Shown piece by piece: positions 1 through 7,617 of a stretch of DNA of 21,899 bases. Source of the DNA: a virus. How positions within the stretch are numbered: the first letter of the stretch is position 1; each line of letters begins with the position of its first letter. The position numbers and the translations under genes are program-made. Location of the stretch: IMG/VR virus record IMGVR_UViG_3300025309_000189, positions 1 to 21,899 of that record; one strand, given 5' to 3'. Under the pieces are notes generated by a model. It saw only the letters and a list, made by a program, of their open reading frames with translations, was not told the origin of the DNA and searched no databases.

Positions 1-71
1 CGCGCCGCCTGTAGCGCGAGGTCGCGGTCGAGCTGCTCGCGTTCGCTGCCTTGATCGATTACATCCGCCAT
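1..71 (-). CDS. TraR/DksA-type zinc-finger protein, N-terminus only (cut by window edge)
   Basis: The minus-strand reading frame starts at ATG 71 and runs off the left edge. The visible peptide begins MADVIDQGSEREQLDRDLAL. Phage TraR/DksA family proteins typically begin with this kind of acidic, Glu/Arg-rich helix, followed by a C4 zinc finger, which here would lie outside the window. An AAGGGG ribosome-binding site precedes the ATG, and the stop of the upstream gene is just 1 nt away (TGAGATG), so the two are translationally linked. Family members bind RNA polymerase and adjust transcription. The family call rests on about 23 residues and the zinc finger is not seen. Confidence 0.6.
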   Translation of the reverse strand, partial: MADVIDQGSEREQLDRDLALQAA

Positions 72-72
72 C

Positions 73-429
73 TCAATCCCCTTTCTTCATCTCTATTTCG
101 ATTCTCGCCAGCGCTTTGGCGATGCCGCTCTTGCTGAAATAATATTTTTTGCCGAGCGCGCGCAGGCTCAAACCATGCCCGCCCGCCGCAACCGGCTGGG
201 CGTCGTGCCAGATTGCGAGGTCGCGCGCGCGGTTCTTTTCGGCGACGCCCTTGCCGATGTAGAGCTGGTCGCCGCAAAACTCTTCCTGAATGATGCGCGC
301 CACATCGGCCATCATCTGGCCGCGGGTGCTTTCGATGTAGTTCAGCAGCAGCCGCGTCTGCGCCTGCACCGCGCGATCGATCAGGCGGTTCAGCGGATTA
401 TCATCGATCTGTTTTTCGTCTACAGCCAC
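73..429 (-). CDS. Mor-like helix-turn-helix phage protein
   Basis: 118 aa, starting ATG 429 and overlapping the 3' end of the terminase large subunit gene by about 10 nt. Residues 52-60 read CGDQLYIGK, and residues about 86-112 form a predicted helix-turn-helix (LSLRALGKKYYFSKSGIAKA). This layout, a GGQxxYIPKG-like strand followed by a C-terminal HTH, resembles the Mor/C transcription activator family of Mu-like phages. The first 45 residues look helical and carry no recognisable motif. Its place between terminase and a TraR-like gene suggests a late-operon regulator or a small packaging accessory protein. The family assignment is by motif shape only; a gpW-like or unknown structural role is possible. 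Confidence 0.55.
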   Translation of the reverse strand: MAVDEKQIDDNPLNRLIDRAVQAQTRLLLNYIESTRGQMMADVARIIQEEFCGDQLYIGKGVAEKNRARDLAIWHDAQPVAAGGHGLSLRALGKKYYFSKSGIAKALARIEIEMKKGD

Positions 430-2630
430 GAGCCACCTCCATTTGCATTGCCGCTTTGATAACTTACCCGCGCCCGCTTGCGCACCTCGTTACGGAGCGG
501 CGGCATGGGTAAGGCGTCCTGCTGCTTGTCGGCACTTTCCTGCGACAGAGTTTGCGCCGCTTCCCCTTCTGCGGTCGTAGACGTCTGCACCGGCGCTTCG
601 TTGCTCGCCTCTTCCTGCACCGTTGCGGGCACAGGCGATTCCTCGATCAGTAGCGCGCCCTGCCGCAGGCGCATCTCGTCGATGTTCCAATGGCCGGGAC
701 GGCGCAGGTGCAGGCGCAGGTGGCGGGAGAGGTAGAGCGCGTAGACCGTGCAGTCGAGCGCTTCGTTGCGGCGATCGGTGCGCGCCTTCCACTTGCGGCG
801 TTTGGGGTTATGGCGCATCGGCACCTTGATTTCGGAGAGCAGCTGCTCGTAAAAGTCAGCGCGGACGTTTTCGTACCAGTGCATGCGGCCAGCACCGTTG
901 CCGGTGAGTCGCACGCGCCCGCTTTCGGTGGCCCAACCGAGGATCAGGTCCTTGGCCTTGGCGGCGCCGACGATGTGGATCTGCACGCCGTACTTGCTGG
1001 CCTTGGTGCTGCGGTGGTTTGGGTCGATGGCTTTGGGCGGCGTCCATATCTCGACGCGGCCTTCGTCATCGGATGCGCCCTTGAGCGCGAGCACCGGTCG
1101 GCCATGGCGGTTGTGCTTGCGCACGAATGAGTAGGCCGCATCCGATGTTTGTCCGTCCGAGCAGTCGATGCCGCAGGCGGCGATGGGCAGCGCCGCGCCG
1201 CTGGCATGGCGCACGGTACGCGTGAGCAGTTGTTCGAGCTCGATCCACGCGCCCTGGTGCGCGACCACGGTCTGGCCGTACAGCTCGCCCCAGTAGGCCA
1301 GCCACATCTCTTCGCCTCGCCCCACCGCCCAGACGGTGACGGCAAGGCGGTCGTGCTGCACGTCGACGGAGATCAGCGGCACGATGCCGCCCAGCGGCGC
1401 ACTCCACTCGGCGTACTTTTCGGCACGGGTGCGCAGCTCTTCCTCTTCCGGCAGCTCACCCTTGTACTCCCAGCACATGCCGCGTGTGGCGTTCCAGAAC
1501 GCGACCATCTCAGTCGGGTCTCCCTGATCCATCAGGTGCTGGGCGCGCAGGAATTTTTCAGCGAGCACGGGGATGCGCGAGCCTTCGAAAACGCTCTGCA
1601 GTTCGTTGAGGTAGAAGCCGGGGTCGGGGCTTTCTGCGGTCGGCTCCCAGCCATACATCGGCGGCACGGATGCGGCACGGCGGATGTTGGCGACGCGGTC
1701 GTCCTCGCTCCACACGCCGCCGCAGTGCGGGCAGGCATAGTAGGCATCCTCATGGCGTGCACGGCCGTAGACTTCGCGGGACGGGTGGCGCTCGTCGATA
1801 TCCGGTGCGGCCAGCTCCTCGGGTGATAAGTTGCTGCCGGGAATGGTGACGTGATCCCACTCGACTTCGTGGCGCTCGCCGCAGTGGTGGCAGTCAACCA
1901 TGAAGCGGCGCTGGTCGGTGGTGCGCATTTCCTTCTCGATCTCGCTCGCGCCCTTGGCCGTGGGCGTGCCACCGATCAGCTCGAAGTTGTCACGGATGGT
2001 CTTGCCGCGTTCGCGCAGCAGGGCGATGGAATTGCCCTGCCCTTTCACGTCCTTGTTGGTGTCATCGGGTTCCTCGACATAGCGCACCCTGGCGCTGGTG
2101 GACTTCACGTCGGACGGGCTGTTGGAGGCAACGAATTTGAGCAGGCCGCCGGGGTAGTGTTTGCGCGTGGCGCTGTTGCCGTCGCTCCGGCTCTTGAGCC
2201 GTATTCGCTTGGCCAGTGCAGGCGTGGCCCGCACCATGGGCGCGAACTTTTCGGCATCGAAGTCTTTGGCCGATTTCTCGCGCGGGAACATCGCCACCTG
2301 GACGCAGGGTTTCCAGTGTGTGTAGTAGCCCATCATCGTGCACACGACGCCAGCTGTCCACGCGATCTGCGCCGACTTCTGACCGCACACGCGCTTGACG
2401 CCAGGTTGACCGCAAGCCGCCAGGACGCCGCGCAGCACGGGGATGTTCTCCAGGCGGAAGGGGCCGGCGAAGTCCGGGTTTTCTTCCGAAGACAGGCGGC
2501 GGTATTTCTCCACCCAGTCGATCGGCGACAGCGGCGGACGCGGACGCAGCTGGGCAAACATCCGCCCGAGCAGCGCATCGAGGGCAGCGGCTGCCCAGGC
2601 TTCAGCGGCGGCGACTGCAGGCGTCTGCAT
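420..2630 (-). CDS. Phage terminase large subunit, GpA family
   Basis: 736 aa, close to the usual GpA-family length. It is the ATP-driven motor and nuclease that translocates phage DNA into the prohead and cuts it. Visible in order: a Walker A-like segment CGQKSAQIAWTAG (about 82-94), a Walker B-like strand VRYVEEPDD (about 182-190), a GGTPT coupling motif (about 220-224), two Cys pairs (CHHCGE near 247 and CPHCGG near 300) that probably bind zinc, and nuclease-domain acidic strands ISVDVQHD and GIDCSDG, ending with the EALDCTVYALYLSR helix. ATG 2630 overlaps the stop of the small-subunit gene (TGATG), so translation is coupled. The C-terminal ~70 residues are low-complexity and Gln/Glu rich. 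I see no frameshift. Confidence 0.95.
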   Translation of the reverse strand: MQTPAVAAAEAWAAAALDALLGRMFAQLRPRPPLSPIDWVEKYRRLSSEENPDFAGPFRLENIPVLRGVLAACGQPGVKRVCGQKSAQIAWTAGVVCTMMGYYTHWKPCVQVAMFPREKSAKDFDAEKFAPMVRATPALAKRIRLKSRSDGNSATRKHYPGGLLKFVASNSPSDVKSTSARVRYVEEPDDTNKDVKGQGNSIALLRERGKTIRDNFELIGGTPTAKGASEIEKEMRTTDQRRFMVDCHHCGERHEVEWDHVTIPGSNLSPEELAAPDIDERHPSREVYGRARHEDAYYACPHCGGVWSEDDRVANIRRAASVPPMYGWEPTAESPDPGFYLNELQSVFEGSRIPVLAEKFLRAQHLMDQGDPTEMVAFWNATRGMCWEYKGELPEEEELRTRAEKYAEWSAPLGGIVPLISVDVQHDRLAVTVWAVGRGEEMWLAYWGELYGQTVVAHQGAWIELEQLLTRTVRHASGAALPIAACGIDCSDGQTSDAAYSFVRKHNRHGRPVLALKGASDDEGRVEIWTPPKAIDPNHRSTKASKYGVQIHIVGAAKAKDLILGWATESGRVRLTGNGAGRMHWYENVRADFYEQLLSEIKVPMRHNPKRRKWKARTDRRNEALDCTVYALYLSRHLRLHLRRPGHWNIDEMRLRQGALLIEESPVPATVQEEASNEAPVQTSTTAEGEAAQTLSQESADKQQDALPMPPLRNEVRKRARVSYQSGNANGGGSWL

Positions 2631-3097
2631 CAGGCGTCATCCTCCACGTCCTGATCGGCGTGAGCCCAGTCGGCCAAGCGATGCAGGAAGGCCTCGAACT
2701 CGGCCTGCAGCATCGCCTCCCGCTCGCGCTGATCCGCAGTCAACTCGCGGGCAAGGCGCGACACGGCGTCCAGCAAGTTCTCGCGGGCAGACACGAAGGC
2801 GGCCTTGAGCTTCGGCTCCAGCTGGTCGGCGGGGATCAACATCCCCCGCTTCTCGGCGTTCTCCATCTCGATCTTGTCCGCCTGTACGCGCGCCAGCCTG
2901 TCCTGCGGCCGCTCCGACTGAACCTTCTTCACCTCACGGTCGATCAGCCAGCCGATGCAGGCCTCAGTCTCGAACTCGCTCGCCACACCAGGGCCGCCAC
3001 GCACCGCGACCGGGAACCCCTGCTCCTGCCACTCGACAATCGTCTTCGGGGCCACGCCGAAGACAGATGCGATATTCTCCTGACCCATGATGCGCAA
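2630..3097 (-). CDS. Phage terminase small subunit, Nu1-like
   Basis: About 155 aa. The N-terminus (MGQENIASVFGVAPKTIVEW) is the winged-HTH DNA-recognition region typical of Nu1/GpNu1 small terminase subunits, followed by the EFETEACIGWLIDREVKK segment and a long charged helical region for oligomerisation and large-subunit contact. It recognises the packaging site and recruits the large subunit encoded immediately downstream with a TGATG overlap. The frame is open upstream to ATG 3121, but that start lies before the only good ribosome-binding site, GGAGGG. An in-frame TTG at 3097 sits 8 nt after GGAGGG and is preferred; ATG 3088 is the alternative. Confidence 0.88.
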   Translation of the reverse strand: MRIMGQENIASVFGVAPKTIVEWQEQGFPVAVRGGPGVASEFETEACIGWLIDREVKKVQSERPQDRLARVQADKIEMENAEKRGMLIPADQLEPKLKAAFVSARENLLDAVSRLARELTADQREREAMLQAEFEAFLHRLADWAHADQDVEDDA

Positions 3098-3202
3098 CTT
3101 ACTTACCCTCCATGTCATCACAGAACTGGCGCTTTTCCGGGTTCGTTTCGCCCCGTGTGTGGTTTAGCTGGGGGAGTACCTTTGAAAGGGTGGGAGCGTT
3201 GA

Positions 3203-3817
3203 TCATCGTGCGAACCCCTTGAGTATCACGTTCAATTCGCGATGGAAGTTCGCATCGAATTTTCTGATCAGCATATCTACCACCACACCATGGATGCGCT
3301 TGGTCATAAACATCTGCGGCACGGCGATGGTGTTGAGCGCCTTGATCGGCAGCCGCCCCTTCCCTGTCCGGATGAACAGCGTCCGCCCATCGTTGCCGAT
3401 GAATGCACCGGGGATCACCTTCCTACCGCCGCTGCGCTTGATCTGCAACTGCAGCTGACCGGCAAGGGCGGCATTGCCCTGCCGCTTAGCTGATGCCCTG
3501 CTCACCCGGCTTCCTGTCACGAACGGGCGCATGTTCATCGAGCGGCCCTTGCCTTTGCGGGTCGCTTCGAGGAATGCCTGGAAGCACAGCAGGCCGCCGC
3601 GCACAGAAGCGCGGCGAACAGCCAACCGGTCATTGGCTGCACTGACCGAGATGCGAAACTCCTGGCTGATCTGCCTGGCCATCTGAGTCTTGCCCTGCTC
3701 AGCCGTGGCATTGAGTGCGCGCACCATGGCCTTGTTGCCCACATCTTCAGCCACGCGATTGAGCTTCGCGGCCACGGCGGGGAAGTTGTTGCGGATGTTG
3801 ATCGTAGCGCCGCTCAT
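3203..3817 (-). CDS. Minor tail protein Z (GpZ)-like protein
   Basis: 204 aa. The start chosen is ATG 3817, with an AAAGG ribosome-binding site just upstream. The longer open frame to 4051 runs through the GGTATGGAA repeat structure and yields repetitive IPSIPSIP peptide, so it is not credible coding. The protein is basic, begins with a helical segment (FPAVAAKLNRVAEDVGNKAM) and contains SVSAANDRLAVRRAS, as in prophage minor tail Z family proteins, which act in tail assembly or completion. Its place upstream of the terminase genes is unusual, since GpZ homologues normally lie after the head genes. An alternative is a general virion morphogenesis protein. Confidence 0.65.
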   Translation of the reverse strand: MSGATINIRNNFPAVAAKLNRVAEDVGNKAMVRALNATAEQGKTQMARQISQEFRISVSAANDRLAVRRASVRGGLLCFQAFLEATRKGKGRSMNMRPFVTGSRVSRASAKRQGNAALAGQLQLQIKRSGGRKVIPGAFIGNDGRTLFIRTGKGRLPIKALNTIAVPQMFMTKRIHGVVVDMLIRKFDANFHRELNVILKGFAR

Positions 3818-3833
3818 TTCCAAACCTTTCTGA

Positions 3834-4054
3834 GGTATGGCAGAGGTATGGAACCCTGCAACCCTTGCTGGCATTGTTCCTTCCATACCTTCCATACCTT
3901 CCATAGGTAAATTGTGTTGCGTGCGCGCGCGTATATGCGCGGGTGTGCGCCCGCTCGCCTGCGGGTGGGTAGGTATGGAAGGTATGGAAGGTATGGAACA
4001 TCCAGTAACGGCGTGGCTTGCAGGGTTCCATACCTGTGCCATACCTTCCATACC
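3834..4054. repeat. Large dyad of eleven GGTATGGAA-type 9-mers between vapE and the tail gene
   Basis: Forward copies of GGTATGGAA start at 3834 (7/9), 3845, 3972, 3981 and 3990. Reverse copies (TTCCATACC) start at 3881, 3890, 3899 (7/9), 4026, 4037 (7/9) and 4046. They form nested inverted repeats: 3834-3861 pairs with 4018-4045 (27 of 28 positions) and 3881-3907 pairs with 3972-3998 (25 of 27). Both arms share the same centre at 3939.5. The 64-nt loop holds an alternating GC run around 3921-3948. It lies directly after the vapE stop codon. Tandem short iterons beside a replication gene suggest a replication origin or initiator binding site; a giant RNA hairpin or terminator is the alternative. 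Function is inference. Confidence 0.85.
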
Positions 4055-4060
4055 TTTGGA

Positions 4061-6124
4061 CTAATACGGCTCATCATCGTCCTCCGGTTTTGGCGCGGGT
4101 ATGCTGCTGTTCGACGTTGCCGTTTTCTGTGGCGGCTTGTACCAAAAGCGAGTCATACCGTTGCGTTTTTCTACCTTCGTGCATCCCAGCTTGCGCAGTG
4201 AAATGCCGATTCTCGTTTGCAGATCTCGCGTCAACTTCGACGCATCCAACCCAAGCCCATCCATCGCGGCGGTGGCGATGGAGAAATCATTGCGCTGGTT
4301 GAACACCCAATCGTGAAGCGCGTCGATCAGCGAATCCTGCTGCTCGCGCTTGAGTTGTTCAGGATCGAATATCTCGCGCTGCTCTTGAGCGTCAGGCCAG
4401 TATTTATCACCCGCCTCAAACAGCACCAGCGCCTCGGCGAACAGCTGATCGCGCGCGGCCTTAAGCCCATCGATATTCACTTCGTTTTTAACCGATACGG
4501 GCCAGAAGCGGCGGCCTCCGGTCGGGTCCTTGTTCCAGTCCCACTCCTCGTTTGTTGTGCCACCGAAAACAATTTGGCGCGGGCTACGAATTTCGCGCCG
4601 ACCGTACACCGGACGATACTCATCTATCTGCCGGGAAATAAAGCTCTTCTGCTTGCTGGCCTCATGCTTGGCCAACGAGCCCAGCTCCGCAAATTCGTGA
4701 ATCAATTTGCCGCGCAGGGCGCTCATCGAATCCTTGTTGTCCAGGTTGATGTCCGCATCGCTAAACCACTCTCCGGCGAGCGCGGCGAACGCGCTACTCT
4801 TCATCAATCCCTGCTTGCCTTCAAGCACCAGGCAGTAGTCGAACTTGACACCCGGCCTCATCACGCGAGCAATGATCCCCAGCAAATACCAGCGCGCGAC
4901 ACGCATGGAATAGGGCGTTTTCTCAACACACAGGAAATCAGCCAGCCAGTCATCCACACGGGTCACGCCATCCCACTTCAACCCGCGTAGCCAGCGTCGC
5001 ACGGGGTGGAATCCGTTTGCCCTGGCGATCACCTCTATAGACTCGGCTATCAACTGGGAAGAAGGCGCGAACCTATAGCCGCGCGACAACTCCATCGCGG
5101 TGAGTGAATCATCGGTCGCCTCCCACTCGCCAGCCGCGCCTCCCTGATACACCGGAGCCTTGAGCTTGACGACCCGCTGCGCGAACTCATCGAATGCGAT
5201 CACGCCTTTCCACTCCGGCGCATTGGCCAGAATGTCATGCACGTTCGCCAGGCACGGCATCAGTTCGCCGCTCTTTCTGATCAACCCAAATTCCCATGCC
5301 GCACTCGGCTGCAGATCAGGCTGCGCCGCACCGGGCGGCGGATCGGCCGGGATGTGCTCCCCTTTGAGTTGGCGGACGCGCTGCTGGAAGTCCGAGCCCA
5401 TTCCGGCCGGAGAATTTGCCCACACCCAATCTTCCAGCCGCTTCGACTCCCAGTTCTGCATCCCGGCTATCGCCGGGCCGAAACCTTCAGGCAACTCGCC
5501 GGCACTGAACGGGTCGGTGATGCCCATTACATGGCAGCCGAAGCCGATTAATATCTTTTCCAGCTTCAACGCCGCCCGCCAGCCGGACTGCTGCTCGCGC
5601 GGCAACACCGCGCCTCCGTCGCTGGTATCGCGGCGAACCTTGACGCGATCCTTGGACAGCGTCGGCCAGATCACGATATTCCGGCCACGCAAAACAGACC
5701 AATCCACCTCGTCGATTTTCTTGATACCGCCGGGCCACGCGATGAAATCCCACATCATGGATTCGCCTAGCAGTTTCTGCCCCCACTCCGCCTCATGCTC
5801 GTCGAACACCAGGAACGTCCAGCCGGTTTCGCCGAGCTCGGGCAGGCGGTCGATCCCGTAAACCGGACGGAATCGCGGGAACTGAATCCAGCGCCAGCAG
5901 CGGATGCCTTCCTGATCGTGGCACCAGGTCATCGGCAAATGCATAGCTTCGCCAGATGAAGTCATGAAGCGCGCGGTGTAGCCGAGCAACTGGCCTTCCG
6001 TATTGCGATAAATGAACGCCCGCAACGGATCGCCGCGCGTGCCATGCCGCAAGCGTGGCGCCGGAGTATCTTCCGGCACCGGCAAGATCGGCGACCACAC
6101 CGAGCGCTGTTTAGCTTCCGCCAT
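4061..6124 (-). CDS. Virulence-associated E (VapE)-type phage replication protein, TOPRIM-like plus P-loop ATPase
   Basis: 687 aa. The C-terminal half is a VapE-family ATPase: Walker A-like LEGKQGLMKSS (about 434-444), Walker B-like LIHEFAEL (about 474-481), a sensor region IVFGGTTNEEWDW (about 518-530) and an arginine-finger segment PTGGRRFWPV (about 534-543). The N-terminal ~160 residues follow the layout of primase-type TOPRIM domains (TFLVFDEHEAEWG ... WPGGIKK ... GRNIVIWPTLSKDR). However, the usual acidic pair after IWP is replaced by TLS, so primase chemistry may be weak or lost. Such proteins act as phage helicase/primase for genome replication. The ATG overlaps the 3' end of the upstream Cys-rich gene by 14 nt, and the stop abuts the repeat dyad. 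Confidence 0.88.
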   Translation of the reverse strand: MAEAKQRSVWSPILPVPEDTPAPRLRHGTRGDPLRAFIYRNTEGQLLGYTARFMTSSGEAMHLPMTWCHDQEGIRCWRWIQFPRFRPVYGIDRLPELGETGWTFLVFDEHEAEWGQKLLGESMMWDFIAWPGGIKKIDEVDWSVLRGRNIVIWPTLSKDRVKVRRDTSDGGAVLPREQQSGWRAALKLEKILIGFGCHVMGITDPFSAGELPEGFGPAIAGMQNWESKRLEDWVWANSPAGMGSDFQQRVRQLKGEHIPADPPPGAAQPDLQPSAAWEFGLIRKSGELMPCLANVHDILANAPEWKGVIAFDEFAQRVVKLKAPVYQGGAAGEWEATDDSLTAMELSRGYRFAPSSQLIAESIEVIARANGFHPVRRWLRGLKWDGVTRVDDWLADFLCVEKTPYSMRVARWYLLGIIARVMRPGVKFDYCLVLEGKQGLMKSSAFAALAGEWFSDADINLDNKDSMSALRGKLIHEFAELGSLAKHEASKQKSFISRQIDEYRPVYGRREIRSPRQIVFGGTTNEEWDWNKDPTGGRRFWPVSVKNEVNIDGLKAARDQLFAEALVLFEAGDKYWPDAQEQREIFDPEQLKREQQDSLIDALHDWVFNQRNDFSIATAAMDGLGLDASKLTRDLQTRIGISLRKLGCTKVEKRNGMTRFWYKPPQKTATSNSSIPAPKPEDDDEPY

Positions 6125-6362
6125 CCCCTACTCCCTGATTATTTTTTTTATTCGACCAGCGCACGCTGATGGCCTGCTCCAGTTGCGCGAAAAAACCCGC
6201 ATCGACTCGCGACTTGAGCCGCTCCATCCAGCCCTGCCGCATCGCCTTGAGCGGAATGCTGCACACGTACCTCGCGCAACAGCACACCCGCCCGAAGTCG
6301 TAGACGCCCTTGTCCGCCGCGCACAGATCGCAGTCACCGGAAAACGCATCGGCAACCGTCAT
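6111..6362 (-). CDS. Small Cys-rich phage protein (putative zinc-binding)
   Basis: 83 aa from ATG 6362, which is preceded by GGTGGTGG; the upstream open frame to 6539 overlaps the CII gene and has Pro/Cys/Arg-rich shadow composition. CDLC at residues 11-14 and a CCCARYVC segment near residues 27-34 could chelate a metal. The C-terminus is helical and charged (MRQGWMERLKSRVDAGF). It sits between the CII-like regulator and VapE and overlaps the VapE start by 14 nt, so it is probably co-translated with the replication gene. I do not recognise a named family; a replication-accessory role is only suggested by context. Confidence 0.65.
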   Translation of the reverse strand: MTVADAFSGDCDLCAADKGVYDFGRVCCCARYVCSIPLKAMRQGWMERLKSRVDAGFFAQLEQAISVRWSNKKNNQGVGDGGS

Positions 6363-6495
6363 CAATCCACCACCCGCGCGGTATTCAGATCGCCGCCGCA
6401 CCGCTCTTGATCGCCGCCCACACCGCACCACCTGGAAAGGGGTGCGGCAGCGCATAGGAAAGCCGCGTGGCGCGCATTGTGTGGGTACACATAGG

Positions 6496-6948
6496 TCAGG
6501 CTTGTTTGAGGATGGTTGGGGCGTGCAGCACGGTGGCATTCAGCGCGTCGAGCGCCTGGTGCGCGTCGCGGATCTGCTTGGCAATCGCGGCCTTCTCGGG
6601 TTCGGTCAGCTTACCGTCGGCGAGCGCCGACTGTATCTCACGCGAGATATCGCCGTGCTCGGCATCGGCGGACAACACCGCGGCCACGATGCTTTGCGCA
6701 TCCGGCAGCGCGCGACGCTCCAGCGCGTAGCCGCGCATCCCGGCCAGCACAGCGAGGATGCGATCATCGTCCGCCGCATCCATCATCGCCACCGCCTCGC
6801 GAAGGCTCAGCTTGTGCGTGTCTGTCGTCGGGCACACCTTGTTGCGCAACACTTGCTCGCCAAGGCCCATCTTGCGCGCAAGTGCGTTAAGGCCGCCGGG
6901 CGCATCGTGCGCCGTTTGGTGAATTGCAATATCCAGTTGATCCAGCAT
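6496..6948 (-). CDS. Phage regulatory protein CII, CP76 family
   Basis: 150 aa. The N-terminus (LDIAIHQTAHDAPGGLNALA) leads into an HTH of the CP76/CII type (ARKMGLGEQVLRNKV ... KLSLREAVAMMDAADD), followed by a helical C-terminal half. Family members are DNA-binding regulators encoded next to replication genes in lambdoid and P2-like phages of beta- and gammaproteobacteria. A GGGAG ribosome-binding site lies about 8 nt before ATG 6948. The gene is the first of the leftward operon that continues into the Cys-rich protein and VapE. About 130 nt between its stop and the next start hold no gene that I can see. Confidence 0.85.
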   Translation of the reverse strand: MLDQLDIAIHQTAHDAPGGLNALARKMGLGEQVLRNKVCPTTDTHKLSLREAVAMMDAADDDRILAVLAGMRGYALERRALPDAQSIVAAVLSADAEHGDISREIQSALADGKLTEPEKAAIAKQIRDAHQALDALNATVLHAPTILKQA

Positions 6949-7035
6949 TTTGTTTGTCTCCCTTGTGATTAACCGTTGAACCCTTGCTGCCGCCCCTTTA
7001 ATCTGCCCTCATGCGAAACCAGATCAACATCGATA

Positions 7036-7071
7036 AAAAAATGCCACCCGGCGCAAACCGGGATGGCACAA
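7036..7071 (-). terminator. Rho-independent terminator on the minus strand between cro-like gene and CII
   Basis: On the plus strand, AAAAAAA is followed by TGCCACCCGG, the loop CGCAAA and CCGGGATGGCA. Read on the minus strand this is a GC-rich hairpin of about 10 bp with one bulged base, followed by a run of seven T. It would stop leftward transcripts from the cro promoter before they reach CII, in the same relative position as tR1 in lambda. Confidence 0.75.
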
Positions 7072-7132
7072 CCGCACAGAAGCTGCGCGGACTTCACCTT
7101 GGGAGGAGGAAGACTGTATGGAGGCGCGCCCA

Positions 7133-7153
7133 TTCGACAGGCTCAGGACAGGC
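7133..7153. repeat. Dispersed repeat of the TTCGACAGGCTCAGGAC type
   Basis: The 21 bp starting TTCGACAGGCTCAGGACAGG match a short sequence that I recall as recurring in intergenic regions of many proteobacterial genomes. Only one copy is present here, so the repeat nature cannot be shown from this window. It lies immediately left of the first duplicated cassette. Confidence 0.35.
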
Positions 7154-7193
7154 ATCACAACGCGCCCCCGGTAAAAAGTGGGCATCCGCAGCC

Positions 7194-7203
7194 GTGATAG
7201 GAT
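7194..7203 (+). promoter_or_regulatory. Candidate extended -10 promoter of cassette A
   Basis: GTGATAGGAT contains TG-N-TAGGAT, an extended -10 arrangement, about 40 nt before the start codon. No good -35 is visible. The same element lies at 7641-7650 in cassette B, inside the fully identical first 35 bp of the border. Confidence 0.4.
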
Positions 7204-7242
7204 GGGGTTCTCACGCAACAACCAACCACGAAAGGAATGCCC

Positions 7243-7500
7243 GTGAACCAAAAAGAAAAAATAGATTTAATCATCGATCAGTACAACTCCATCAAGGCGC
7301 AGAACGTCGCGCTGACACAGGCTTTTTCGAGCCTGCTCGCCGTGTTGCCGGAAGAACTGCGCGCCGAAGTGCAAAAGCAATTCGACCTGCGCTGCGCCAC
7401 ATTTCAGGTATTCGTGAACGACGGAAAAACAGAGCTGGATGCACTGACCATCCAGCGAGAACAATTTGCAATCGTCCGACAACGCATCTTTCACAACTGA
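7243..7500 (+). CDS. Small hypothetical protein, cassette A gene
   Basis: About 85 aa, acidic and largely helical, beginning VNQKEKIDLIIDQYNSIKAQ. An ATG lies 6 nt upstream at 7237, but it overlaps the AAAGGA ribosome-binding site. GTG 7243 aligns exactly with the ATG of the cassette B gene within the duplicated border, so GTG is the preferred start. There is no signal peptide, membrane segment or known motif. It sits on the strand opposite to the cro-to-CII transcript, with its own promoter-like border. I do not recognise a family. Confidence 0.65.
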   Translation: MNQKEKIDLIIDQYNSIKAQNVALTQAFSSLLAVLPEELRAEVQKQFDLRCATFQVFVNDGKTELDALTIQREQFAIVRQRIFHN

Positions 7501-7617
7501 CACAGGCGAAATCACCCTTTCGCAGATATATCTCCTGTCCTCCGTACTCGGCCAATATCTGCGCCTTGAGAGCCGCCTCCTGCTCTGGCGTGAAGGCGCT
7601 CATATCAAGCGGCCCAA

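Larger units (their letters stand above)
7171..7614 (+). repeat. Cassette A: conserved-border unit carrying a small gene
   Basis: The left border 7171-7248 is 70/78 identical to 7618-7695, including promoter-like and ribosome-binding sequences. The right border TCATATCAAGCGGCC at 7600-7614 recurs exactly at 8050-8064. The interior (gene and trailing sequence) is unrelated between the two units except for a CACAGGC(G/A)AA near each gene end. The period of about 447 bp indicates tandem cassettes with exchangeable contents. Confidence 0.75.

Noticed and set aside
690-2654. Long plus-strand frames opposite the terminase large subunit
   Set aside because: They are GC-rich antisense shadows; the minus strand has conserved terminase motifs throughout.
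3818-4051. N-terminal extension of the GpZ-like protein
   Set aside because: It would translate the GGTATGGAA dyad as IPSIPSIP-type repeats, and all frames are open there for the same reason.
3834-4054. CRISPR array
   Set aside because: The repeated unit is only 9 bp, directly adjacent, and present in both orientations around one centre; there are no spacers of regular length.
6363-6539. Longer form of the Cys-rich 6111 gene from ATG 6539
   Set aside because: The extension overlaps the CII gene, is Arg/Pro/Cys-rich in the manner of shadow frames, and ATG 6362 has a better ribosome-binding site.
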